A stretch of 64,000 nucleotides of DNA, taken from Phialocephala subalpina (Eukaryota; Ascomycota; Leotiomycetes; Helotiales; Mollisiaceae). The notes beneath the pieces are model-generated. The model saw nothing but the letters and a program-made list of their open reading frames with translations, was not told the origin of the DNA and ran no database searches. Below are positions 12,643-22,727 of the stretch, one piece after another (the stretch's first letter is position 1; each line of letters starts with the position of its first letter). The DNA lies in assembly GCA_900073065.1 (NCBI GenBank), contig FJOG01000001.1, positions 3,582,827 to 3,646,826 of the forward strand. Direction: 5' to 3'. Made by a program: the position numbers and the translations under genes.

Positions 12643-15401
12643 ATGCATTTCTGGTCGGTGTTGTTGACGGGAATCTGTTTGAATGTTGGTCATTTCTGTT
12701 ATGCGGCACCGGTATCTTCAACTTCTTCGACGACCGCGCCGGTAGCTACCGCTACGCCTCTTGTTATTCCTCCAAGTCAAATGTGTACGTCTCATCTACC
12801 GCTCCATGATTGCTTATGCTAATATACTTTGTGTAGGGGATGGCAATGATGGTCCAGTAAGACTCCCTTCCACACACCATGGTATGACTTGGAAGTCCAA
12901 GCATGGTTCAATTACTGGAATGCAACATTCCATCTGAACCTCACCAATTTTGGGACCGACTTTGCTCTCGTACTAATTCCTCCTAGTGGTCTTCCTTTTT
13001 CTTACGAGTTGGCTCCCCACCTCAGACTGTCCGAGTGTTGGTTTCAACCTCAAGCAATCAGCCCTTGGTAGTCCTGCCTGATGGATGCAGTTCAGAGGTT
13101 TCAAGTTGTGGCGACGATCGGGGAGGAATCTTCCAAACCAACACATCTACGACATGGACCTCGCGGAATTCTACTGCTGGCAACACGTATGCCGTGGCCG
13201 TAAATTCTAACATCGGTCTGATTCCCACAGTGGAATACGGGAGCGACACCCTCGCTCTTAGCTACCTCGGAAGTGGGACACCGGCACTCGCCAAGCAATT
13301 AGTTGGTGGCATCACGACGACAGACCTTTTCACTGGTGTCTTTGGCCTCAATCCTCTGGCGACAAACTTCTCGAGTGATACTCCGGAAGTGGCGAGCTAC
13401 ATGTCGACCTTGAAAGCTCAAAATCAAATACCATCTCTTTCATACGGCTACACTGCTGGCAACGGCTACCGATTCAATACTGTCCTAGCCAGCTTGACTC
13501 TCGGTGGCTTCGATGCGTCGCTGTTCAACGCTAACAACCTGACGTTTGCCTTCCAGAGCAACTCCGACTTGACTGTCAACATCAAATCAATCTCCCAGAC
13601 ATCGGCATCAGCGAACAGCACCATATCATCCACTAGCTTCCCAGCATACATCGACACCACGACTCCCTATTTATGGCTTCCCAACGATGTCTGCGATCAG
13701 TTTGAAGAAGCATTTGGTCTCACATATGACAACACCTCAGGTCTCTATCTCATCAACGACACCTTACATAACACTCTCATCTCCCAAAACGCAAACATTA
13801 CATTCACACTCGGAAACGGCACCAGCTCAGAGACCGTCGATATTGTCCTTCCATACGCAGCATTCGACCTCACCGCCTCCTGGCCTCTCGTCGAAACATC
13901 ATCCTACTATTTTCCTCTGAAACGAGCAAACACCACCTCTCAAATCACTCTAGGAAGGACCTTCCTTCAAGAAGCTTATCTGATTGCCGACTACGAACGC
14001 AACACCTTCTCCGTCCATCAGATGAAATGGGATCCCAACGCCTCAGCAGCCATAACCTCAATCCTCCCACCATCCGCATCTCCCTCTCCCGCTTCAGCAC
14101 CTGTGTCCGAATCAAAGAAGAACAAAGTACCCACAACAACAATCGTAGCGGCAACAATCTGCGGCGCTGTTTTCCTCACCGTTCTGGCAGCATCAATAAT
14201 CCTCATCCGCCAACGCCAAAGGAAACTAGACATCCTAATAAAATCCCCACCAACCCCTGCTCCCTCCGCCATCTTCTACTCCACAGCTGCAGGTGGAGCA
14301 GAATGCACACACTGCCACAGCATATCTTCCACCCCCGAGCCCGTCCACAGCTCACTCTCCTCAACACAAACTTCATCCATGGATAATGCTAGGAGACTAA
14401 GCATCACGCCTCCTCTTAACGGGTTGACAGTCGCTCCCATCTCTCCTATGTCACCTGTACAGCTGCGTTCAATCGGCCAAGCCCAAAGTCCAACAAGCCC
14501 AGGCGGAGGTCCCATAATCCCACCTCGATTTTCGAGCTTAGATCGTGTGGCTTCGCCAACGAGTTATTACGCCGCATACCGCGTCCCCTCCGTAGCATCC
14601 AACATCCACGAGCTACCCGCACGAGAAGAAGTCGCCACAGAAATGGTCGGCACACCCGTAGAATCCATTCTCAACGCTGCACTCGACCAAGTATTAGCCA
14701 ACCACGCCATTGAGCAGACAGGAAGACAAGCACAGAGGCAAAGACAAAGCTACATTCCGTATCAGGCGCCGAATTCACCTCCGCCGATGACGAGGGAGAG
14801 CAGGAGATATACAGGCGTCCATTCTCCCGTCTACGGACAATCCCCCACCTCTCTCCAATCCCCCGACCTCGATCAACTCCAAGACCTAGCTTCGAATCGA
14901 GATATCGGGTCTAATTCAGACCGGCGGACATCAGCATGGATCCACTCCACCTCGCCAGCAATCCACTCCCCAGTCTACGGCCAAGAATCCGCAACTTTGA
15001 ATAGGAGGTCGATGTTTACATTCGATATCCATCCTCAGCTTCGCACCGCCTCCCCTTTCTCATCCCGCCCTCTACCCCACAATCAACCCCAGATGAGAGA
15101 GAGAACACAAACCATGCCGATAATTCAGGTTCGGGCTCCGACGCAAACAGGAGCACATTCACAGTCTCCGCCTCAAACCCGCATCCACGGACAACCCCAA
15201 GCGCAAAGTGCTGGAAGAGGAAGGGACCTAATAAGAGAGCATGAAGAGAGGATGGCGGAATGGAGAGCGATGAGGGGGCCGGTACCTACTTCCGGACCTG
15301 TTTCTCCTCCTCCCCACGGGGAAGTTGTTAGTCCCACCTCACCTACCGTGCTCGATGCGAGAGAATACTCGTGGTTGAGGCTTGATGCAGGATCTCAGTG
15401 A
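12643..15401 (+). CDS. Membrane-anchored aspartic protease homologue, probably inactive, 858 aa
   Basis: Three exons: 12643-12784, 12837-12856 and 12987-15401. The introns have branch points GCTAAT and TACTAAT, and the spliced frame reads QM-WDGNDGP-WSSFFLRVGSPPQ, the usual start of a fungal A1-family domain. A signal peptide covers residues 1-21. At the first catalytic site, where DTGS is expected, residues 74-77 are Ser-Thr-Ser-Ser; the second site keeps Asp277 (IDTTT). The ILGRTFLQ-like and YLIADYERN motifs (374-390) are present. Without the first Asp the domain should not cut peptides. A transmembrane helix (about 436-462) is followed by a basic stop-transfer RQRQRK and a disordered tail of some 390 residues with two SPVYGQ motifs. 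This looks like a wall sensor or binding protein, which is an inference. Confidence 0.85.
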
Positions 15402-15953
15402 GAGATTCGAGGAGGAATAACAAGTTACGAAGTAAACTGAAGCTACAGCTACGAATTTCCTTAGTATAATGTTTATCTGTATATATATATAAAGATACCC
15501 AAGGCTGGATTCGGAAAAGAAAGGGGGTTAAGGAGCATGGAGCATGGAGTTGGGGATGTTTTGGGAGTTTTGTATTATATATTATTTGCCTTCTTGTATT
15601 CAAGATATGACTTATGCTTGAATGAATAGACAATTGTACATTTTTGAACAAAAATATACCTAGTTTTGCAGCATGAGTGAGGATCAAAGGAACATCAACT
15701 TGTGAGTACTCGAACAGTATCACTCACAAATGCAGCGAATTCGTATCACAGCGTGCGGAGTGGAATCCTTGAGGAATATCCGCGAAAGCAAAGAATTCTT
15801 TTGTTTATTCCGTAGCTCAAGGCAGAAGCACTTTCATGCCACCCATACCTTATGCTCTATCATACCGTAATCTCGTCCGCAAGTCTCGGTGCCAATTTTG
15901 TAATGCCGCGCTCCAAGTCATAACCACCCACCATCCATTTTGATACACACCCC
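15402..15953. other. Convergent intergenic region
   Basis: Between the 3' ends of the protease homologue (plus) and the Yra1-like gene (minus). Contains 3'-UTR-like AT-rich stretches (TATATATATA near 15480; ATTATATATTATT near 15573) that may direct polyadenylation. No gene seen. Confidence 0.55.
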
Positions 15954-17457
15954 TCACAAAATCTCCTCCATATCGACATCATCAACCTTATTCTCCTTCA
16001 CCTCACTCGCGCCATTGGTATCACCATTTGACTTGCCACCACCAAAGTAATCATCCATCTCAGCATCCAACTCCTCCTGCGTCTTCCTAGGTCGACCATC
16101 TCTCGCCAATCTCTCACCGCCTCGGCCACCACCGTTCCGGTCACCTCTCTCACGTCTAGCACCAGGGCGTCGTCCGTCTCTGCGACTATCTCCTCTGCCA
16201 CCTCGAGGTCTAGGACTACGGGAACGACTGCCTCGACCGGGGACGTAGCGATCGACATTGGTTGGGGGAGGACCGCTGACGTCGGAGTGGCGGATTGGGG
16301 ATTCGGATCGAGTGCGGGGTGTGATGCGGTCGAAGAGGGTGCCTCGGGAGACGGGAGGGGGAGCACGACGGCCTGAGGGACCGGCTGGGACGGAGGTGAG
16401 ACGAATTGGTTGGCCTGGATTCTATTAGCATGATATTGAGAGGTATGAAAGAGCGCGGAGGTACCCTTTGCATTGGCACCATCGAATTCGCGGATTGCTT
16501 GCTTGGCATCTGCGGCAGATTCGTAGGTAACGTATGCGACTCCTTCAGAGCGGCCGGCTCGGTCATAAGTTAGGGAAAGCTTGAGGACGGGGCCGATACG
16601 GTTGAAGAGATCCTGGTTGAAGTCAGATTTTGCTGGCTGATCTAGACCTTGGTGAAGCTCACATCCAAATCATCCTCGGTCAAATCGTAGTGGAGGTTCT
16701 CAACTCGGAGCTTTGCGCTGGTAGGTTCGCTGCTAAATGGTCAACACAATATTGTGGCCGCAGATCGATTCCAACTGACTATGTCTCGGGAGAATAACGT
16801 CTATCATTACGGACAGGTCGTCGTGTGGCTGGAGTATTCGTGAGCGAAGTGTTGCCAAGTTGTATGATCAGAAACTCGTACTATTATCGTCGAACTTATC
16901 GTGAACCCATTCTCTGCTTCCTATTAGCCTTCCACCCTTATGTTCGTCTGCAAAGGAGGGACTCACGAGTCTATGTTTCTACTATCATCTCGGATCGACT
17001 GTACGAAAGGAGGAGAGGCCTGGGTCAGCGATATATTCAATTAAGCTTACGTTGCTCTCTGCACCGCCTCGAGAAGCCATCAAGCGCGGTATGTTTCGAC
17101 TAGCTAGCATAGCAGGAGAGGAGAGTCTGAGGAGGTGTCGAAAAGCAGTATATATGTGAGGATGAGGATTGAGGAGGAGGTGTATGCACCTGTCGCAGAA
17201 CGTGTTAGCCCAATTCTCCCCCAGCACAAAAGACACGCAGAATAAACTGGGAATAGCTACCTTTCTTACGCCGTCACGAGGATATTCGGTACGCTCATTT
17301 CTGCGACCACCGCGACGGCCAGGGCCTCGAGGACCTCGTCCACCACCTCGCTGTTGAAGCGCGTTAGCTACGTGTTTGATATGGGCGCAAGGCTGCTTGC
17401 GACCGCCTGGGTACGTACGTGTCGTTCGGCAACAATCTCATCGAGTGCGCGATCCAT
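15954..17457 (-). CDS. yra1: Yra1/Mlo3/ALYREF-type mRNA export adaptor, 306 aa
   Basis: Eight exons on the minus strand: 17457-17419, 17350-17261, 16998-16967, 16913-16882, 16828-16780, 16732-16663, 16612-16465 and 16414-15954. They sum to 921 nt with phase kept at every junction. The N-terminal MDRALDEIVAER is the conserved helix that binds the DEAD-box helicase Sub2/UAP56. An RGG/RG-rich stretch follows, then NIDSEWVHDKF. An RRM begins at KLRVENLHYDLTEDDL and holds the RNP1-like GVAYVTYE. A second RG/SR-rich stretch precedes the C-terminal LDAEMDDYFGG, the second Sub2-binding motif. The family couples splicing to mRNA export as part of TREX in the nucleus. Intron 2 is 262 nt, the longest, and could take part in the autoregulation known for yeast YRA1 (inference). 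Confidence 0.92.
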
Positions 17458-17873
17458 TGTATTGATCAATGGGTTAGAGGGAGATACGAGAAGCGTATGT
17501 TTGGTGGTGTCGGAAGATTGATGTGGTTTGGATTGAGGCTTGTATTTGCCTGATGGGATTCTTTGATGATGGGCAGGGATTGCCGAGGAACATCACGTGG
17601 AGTCTCATTGTTGGACGTCAAACCGACATTTACGTCCCCAGAACGCTTGAGGTATGTCTGAAAGGAGAAGTTTTGACATGATGTTAATCTTCATTGCACA
17701 ATGAAACTCATGTTTGCATTTCTTACAATACATCAATATACACACAAGCCTGGTACAGCTTGTTCGGGTCTTCATGGCCCTGAATGGCATCCCTTCAAGC
17801 TTCCAGTCATTTTCTAGTTGACTTGGAGGACCAAAACCCGAAGATTGCCAGACACTCTTTTGCAGAGTAGACA
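17458..17873. promoter_or_regulatory. Probable yra1 promoter between tandem minus-strand genes
   Basis: A 416-bp stretch separates the stop codon of the upstream minus-strand gene (17874) from the yra1 start (17457). It has no coding potential of its own and must carry both the upstream gene's terminator and the yra1 promoter. No specific element can be assigned. Confidence 0.4.
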
Positions 17874-19741
17874 TCATTCTTTAGGTTGATCCTGCTGGAC
17901 TGTTTGATTCTTGTTGAGAATATGACGGGACTTCGGAAATCTGTTTAACCTTTCTTTCAACCTCTTCTGTTCCTCTATTAACATCCTTGACCTCAACACA
18001 GTCCGTTCCTCAAAATCTTGCTTTCGCTGAGATGCAACACGGCCATCCATGTAAATATAGGAATATGGCAGGTCGATTTTGGTGTGTGTTATTAGAGAAG
18101 GTGGCGCCTGATTGGAATTTGCAGCTGGTTCTTCTGGAGACTTAGATACCGCATCGGCCTTCGACTTTCCTACAGGGTTTGGTCGATCGCGGCTGTAAAA
18201 GATCCCCGATCCAGAAACACATCCAAAATGACCGACTCGGTAGTTGTATTTCGTTGCCTGACCCTCACTGCTGACTTTTAGGATTTCATCAATCGTGCTT
18301 GGAATTGCACCGAATACGATGCTTTTTCGTTCGCCTATGGCCGGCAGTTTTCTCGCAGCAAGAGGCCGTGGTAGGTCATTGTCTATGGCCAGAAACTGGA
18401 TAGATGCACCCGGTTGTGCTAAACTCCCCAAAGAAGTGACGTCTCGCTCCGTTGATAATTCGCTCGATGCTTCTGTTGTTGTGTATGTGGTCTGAGGATC
18501 AAGAGATAAGAGGCCTTGCTTAGGTCCCCAACCTCCTCCTCCGCTTACTGGATCTCGTCAGCATATACTCGTGTCGAATATCTAGCAGGTACATACCAAC
18601 ACGGCATATCGTAGCCCCTTTATCCAGCCAGAATCCAACATATTCAGGACCATGTTCTGGCATGTTCTCTGCCACGGCACTAACAACCTCATTGGGCGCT
18701 ATGAGCGCCCAAATATCCACCGTTGTTCCTCCCAAGCTCTCCGATATTTCAGACACAACTGTCTCCAGTTCTCGAGAAGCCGGCCCAACATCACCCCCGT
18801 CAAAACGAAGTTCTCGGACAATGTTGCCCATCCCGGATTCGATTGCTCGAAATGGTGTTACAGGACGCGCAGGCAGGAATGAGAACAGAGGCTTATTGAT
18901 GCCAGCAAAAGCAAAGATTGATCCCCAGCGTTTGTCATCCCATTTCTTCCTCAAGATGTACTGTCCATCTTTAGCGTCCCATCTGGTATGTTGGAAAAAA
19001 GACGGCTTTCCGTTCTGGAAGATAGTGTTTGCCAAAGGCACGGTGACGTGATCTAGTCGCCTGTGGCCTTTCCCAAACGTGATCGCTGCTGGTTTGGTCG
19101 GCGAGGGAGACTTGTCGCTGTCGTCTTTCTCCTTGAGCATTGGCGAGTTGACATACCCAAAGATTTTGAAGGATGGAGAATGGAGGAATGAGATTCCCTG
19201 GGTTGCTAGCTGCTCATGAAAGGTTCCGTAGTGCTCCTCGGGAGCAATGCCGTCGACACAAGCGCACATCACATCATACACGACTGGAGGATCATTCTCG
19301 AGCCCGGCTTTGGATATGTGTGAGACCTTCTTCAGAATCTTGGGGATGAATGTATCATCGTTGAGCCATGGTAGCAGGCTGGGGGTGAAAAGAATTACCA
19401 GCCCTGGGTGGTATTTGCCTACTTGGTGCGTTCCTTTCCAATATTTTTCCCATGCGTGCTTGTATGGCTTGAGTGTGTGCCAAGGCGTGTCACTCCAAAA
19501 CTCTGCATCTGGCTTCCATCTTGTCAGTCATACTACGGAATTGGCGGAGACCTGGACTCACAGTATCACGATTATCGGTAACTTTGACTGATAGCTGCCT
19601 ATAGCGATTGCCTGGTGGTGGTGTAGTATAAACTGTTCTGCAGATAATCTTTTTGCCGCTTTTCACGTGATGGGAAGCGTGTCTGAAAAGTGCATCACGG
19701 AGACAGACGCCTCTCGAAGGAGAGATCCAGAGCCTGGACAT
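17874..19741 (-). CDS. Conserved fungal protein, probably mitochondrial, 585 aa, function unknown
   Basis: Three exons on the minus strand: 19741-19562, 19500-18597 and 18547-17874, totalling 1758 nt in phase. Intron 1 (61 nt) has a CTGAC branch point; intron 2 (49 nt, GTATGT...CCAG) has GCTGAC and restores a VSGGGGWGPKQG motif across the junction. The first 60 residues are rich in Arg and Ser with no acidic residues until late, and can form an amphipathic helix, typical of a mitochondrial presequence. The middle reads as a globular alpha/beta protein (ELRFDGGDVGPASREL, then VDIWALIAPNEVV). The C-terminus is a charged helix. I do not recognise the family and see no catalytic motif. The splice after codon 60 is the least certain point. 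Confidence 0.75.
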
Positions 19742-22727
19742 GATGTAGCGAAGAGATAACAGCCAGTGCTTCCTCTAATTCTCATTGAGGCAGGACATGC
19801 CCTGCTGTTGTTGGTGGTCGAAAGCTTTCTGCGACCGCACTTCACAAATTTGATGATCAGGTTCATGAAAATCGGGGGCAATGAAGACTCGCTTAGCTTC
19901 TCAACACGTGATAAGCATCTAGAGTGCCATGAAAGCTCCCACTGGAATACTGCTACGCTATATTACATCTTCCAGTAGTCTAATTGTCTAAGTAGGGTGC
20001 GAAGAAATGTAATTATTACGTTACATAATAATGAGCTTTTGAAGCAATACGTAATAATGAGCTTGAGACAGTTATCCGGTTATAAATATGCATAAAATAA
20101 TACATAAACAAAGTATAATTATACTTAAAAATGTATAGTTTCTAAGCCAAAAACAATAGAAACCAATATTTACAAAGATACTAAAGATAAAAAAAAGGTA
20201 CTTATCGCTTAGGTAGAACGAACCGCGCCAATCAATTTATTAGCTCTTATTAATTTTTATTCTGCTAAAGGTAATAAGTGCATTTCTTTACCCCCGGCTC
20301 CATATTCGCTGGCCTTTTGATTGGTCGGATTTGAGTCACGTGCGCGTAAGTAACAAATAATGAGCTTTTCTTGTTTACAATTACAATATTCCGTAAGCTG
20401 GTCTTACTTTACGTAAATTTTTGAACCCTATGTCTAAGACAAGCTGGGTCATTATTGCTTGGGAGTAGGCATTCGAACTACATACTCAGTACCGACGAGT
20501 GGCAAATCTTAAAGGGTTGTTTGCCCGCCTGCAAGCACTTTTCATATGCATATCACAGGAGTTATGCACAGGCTCACGCGGGAGTAATTTATACGCGAAA
20601 TGAAAGCCCTGAAGAAATCTCCCAGCCTCGCTCAATCAAGCATTCCTAAATTCCAAGAGACTTTCTTCCGCTCAAGGTCATCCCCTCCACCATGTTCATG
20701 GATCTCAATTTCTCAATTTCTGATCGATTTTGGCATCTCTTTGGAGTTGACGGGACGGGGAGTGCGGGTTCTGGTTTCATATATCTTTTCCCCTTCGAGG
20801 CTGACCGACTTTGGAGCATCGCCAATGGGAGCGCCGTTCGTGACTGTTGGTGGCGCATCTCTAACAGAGCTTGCCCTTCGAGGTTAGCTTTCCTGTGTGT
20901 GTTCCTGACCTGCCTGCAGCCTCCTGCGCCAAATCACACCTCCAGCTGCTGAAGTGCGGTGCTCCCGAATCAACATGCAGCGAGGCGCCAGAGATGTTCT
21001 GGAACTTCATTTTGTGCCACCACGGCGGACAGATGCCAGTGCCCAGGAACTCAAGATCTTGGAACAAGAGGTTTGTTTTTCGAGTTGTTGGCGTTGCTGT
21101 TGAGGGTTGAAGGACTGATGAATGCACTGCACGGAGCCGGTGATTGACTTTGTCAGGGCTCGGCGGCTGAGACGATCATCATATTCAGGGTCCTTGACTC
21201 GACTCGGGCAATCTTCAAGTGCCATACGAGATCCGATGTGAAGATCTATCCCCATTTCTTCTCCCTGTAGCAAATAAAAACCTTCGCATATTCGTAACGA
21301 GCAGCCGGAAGTGATCTCCGGTTTCTTCGATTTCCTCTCGGATTTTCCAGAAAAAGGATGTCGCTTCCGCAGAGGGACTTCTTACAAAATTGGCAATAAT
21401 CTCATCTCGTACTGTATCCATGACGAAGTTGATGACGGCGCCTTCTATCTGATGTCTCACCGGAGACGAGATGAGCTTTGGGCGTCGGTTGCCCCGCAAA
21501 GAAATGGTCGGCCAGGGAATCGTGTATCAAATGATCAGACGGAACCAAGTTAGCCATGTTTGCTTCTGGAATGTCGAGCACGAGGGTGAGATTCATTGAT
21601 CAGATGGTCATGGTTGCGTTCGGCTGGTCCATGCAAGCGGAAGGACACCGCTTCACCGGTGGTGAAAAAGCAAGTAGGCCGCAGATACCCAGGCCAGAAC
21701 TCACTCATGCTCATGGCTGGCACCTTTGATTGAATATGAATTTTGTGAGATGCGGCATGCAAGATTGAGTAGCGCGCTACTGTATCTCTTGGTGGACGTG
21801 TAACCAGTGCGAGGCCCGCGATCTCTGGACATGTACCGACAGGCAAAAATGGTGCATGGTGGAGGTGGATAGTGCAGAAGCGTGTGTTCCTGAATCAAGG
21901 CACAAGGGGGGTTTCTCCTGAATCCATCCCATGCGGCCAACAGTCCAGCACACTTGCGCAACCATTGCCTTATGAAAATTGCATAGAAAATGAGAGCGAC
22001 TCAGCCTCGAAGAAATGAACTGAACATATCGAAATCATATACAAAATTATACCCACAAATCTAATCTTAGAAAAAGTATCAGTGCTTCGTTTCTTCGGCC
22101 TCGCCTTGGAGATTTAGCTGCAAACAATCAAAGTGGGTCCTTGCCCAGCCAACTCGAATTTGGTTAGCGAGACCCTAGAGGGCCAAACCACCAAGTAAGA
22201 TTTACGAAGGCCCTCCCTCTTCCTCATCCATCCAGACAACAAACCACCTCGACACCCCAACATCCTCACCACTTGGTCCGAACCGGTGCGTCTCTTCGAT
22301 ACTTGAGAGATTCTCTGGTCCTTTGGACTGTCCGCTCCTTAAAAAAAAACCCCCACGCTCCTTTGTCCCCCAAGAAAACGACCACACCCCAGGCTCTCGA
22401 CGCTGGAAGCCTTCTGAGACATCTGTAGGAACTTCAACAGGTACGTCAGCGACCTCAACGCAAACACCATTGATGGCAGACTGTTCTGGTCGCACGGCTT
22501 CCAAACGGCGGTACTAATATTCTCTTGGGCTCAGATATCCTCTCGATCTTGCTTTACGAAATCCTTATTCTCTGCGATCCGGCTTCGGCCTTACTCGAAC
22601 GAAAGACTGCGACAAACCTTGAGAACATTGTTTCGAACACACCGGAGCATCCATACTTGTTTCGATCCCGTTTTCATGACCTCGAATTGAGCTGGGCTCT
22701 CTGGATCAGGCCGCGCGCGGTCGCAAT
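19742..22727. other. 3-kb intergenic region with an AT-rich repeat, no supported gene
   Basis: 19983-20450 is AT-rich and holds three AATAATGAGCTT copies (near 20027, 20052, 20353) and ends that resemble imperfect inverted repeats. From 20460 to 22500 composition is normal, but open frames on both strands are short and overlapping. The most protein-like is on the minus strand at 21215-21499 (contains VMDTVRDEIIANFVRSPSAE), without a clear start or homology. 22500-22727 is the 5' flank of the following gene. Confidence 0.5.
19983..20450. repeat. Possible decayed inverted-repeat element (MITE-like)
   Basis: The left edge (GTCTAAGTAGGGTGCGAAG) and the reverse complement of the right edge (GTCTTAGACATAGGGTTC...) share a GTCTwAG...TAGGGT pattern over some 35 bases with gaps. 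The interior is AT-rich. The match is too weak to fix the boundaries or a target duplication. Confidence 0.3.

Noticed and set aside
16985..17236. Separate 83-residue ORF in the yra1 region
   Set aside because: It lies within the long second intron; the conserved Yra1 text joins exon 2 directly to the exon at 16998.
20455..21965. Cluster of short overlapping ORFs on both strands
   Set aside because: All are under about 100 codons, overlap each other and show no domain; only the 21215-21499 frame is mildly protein-like.
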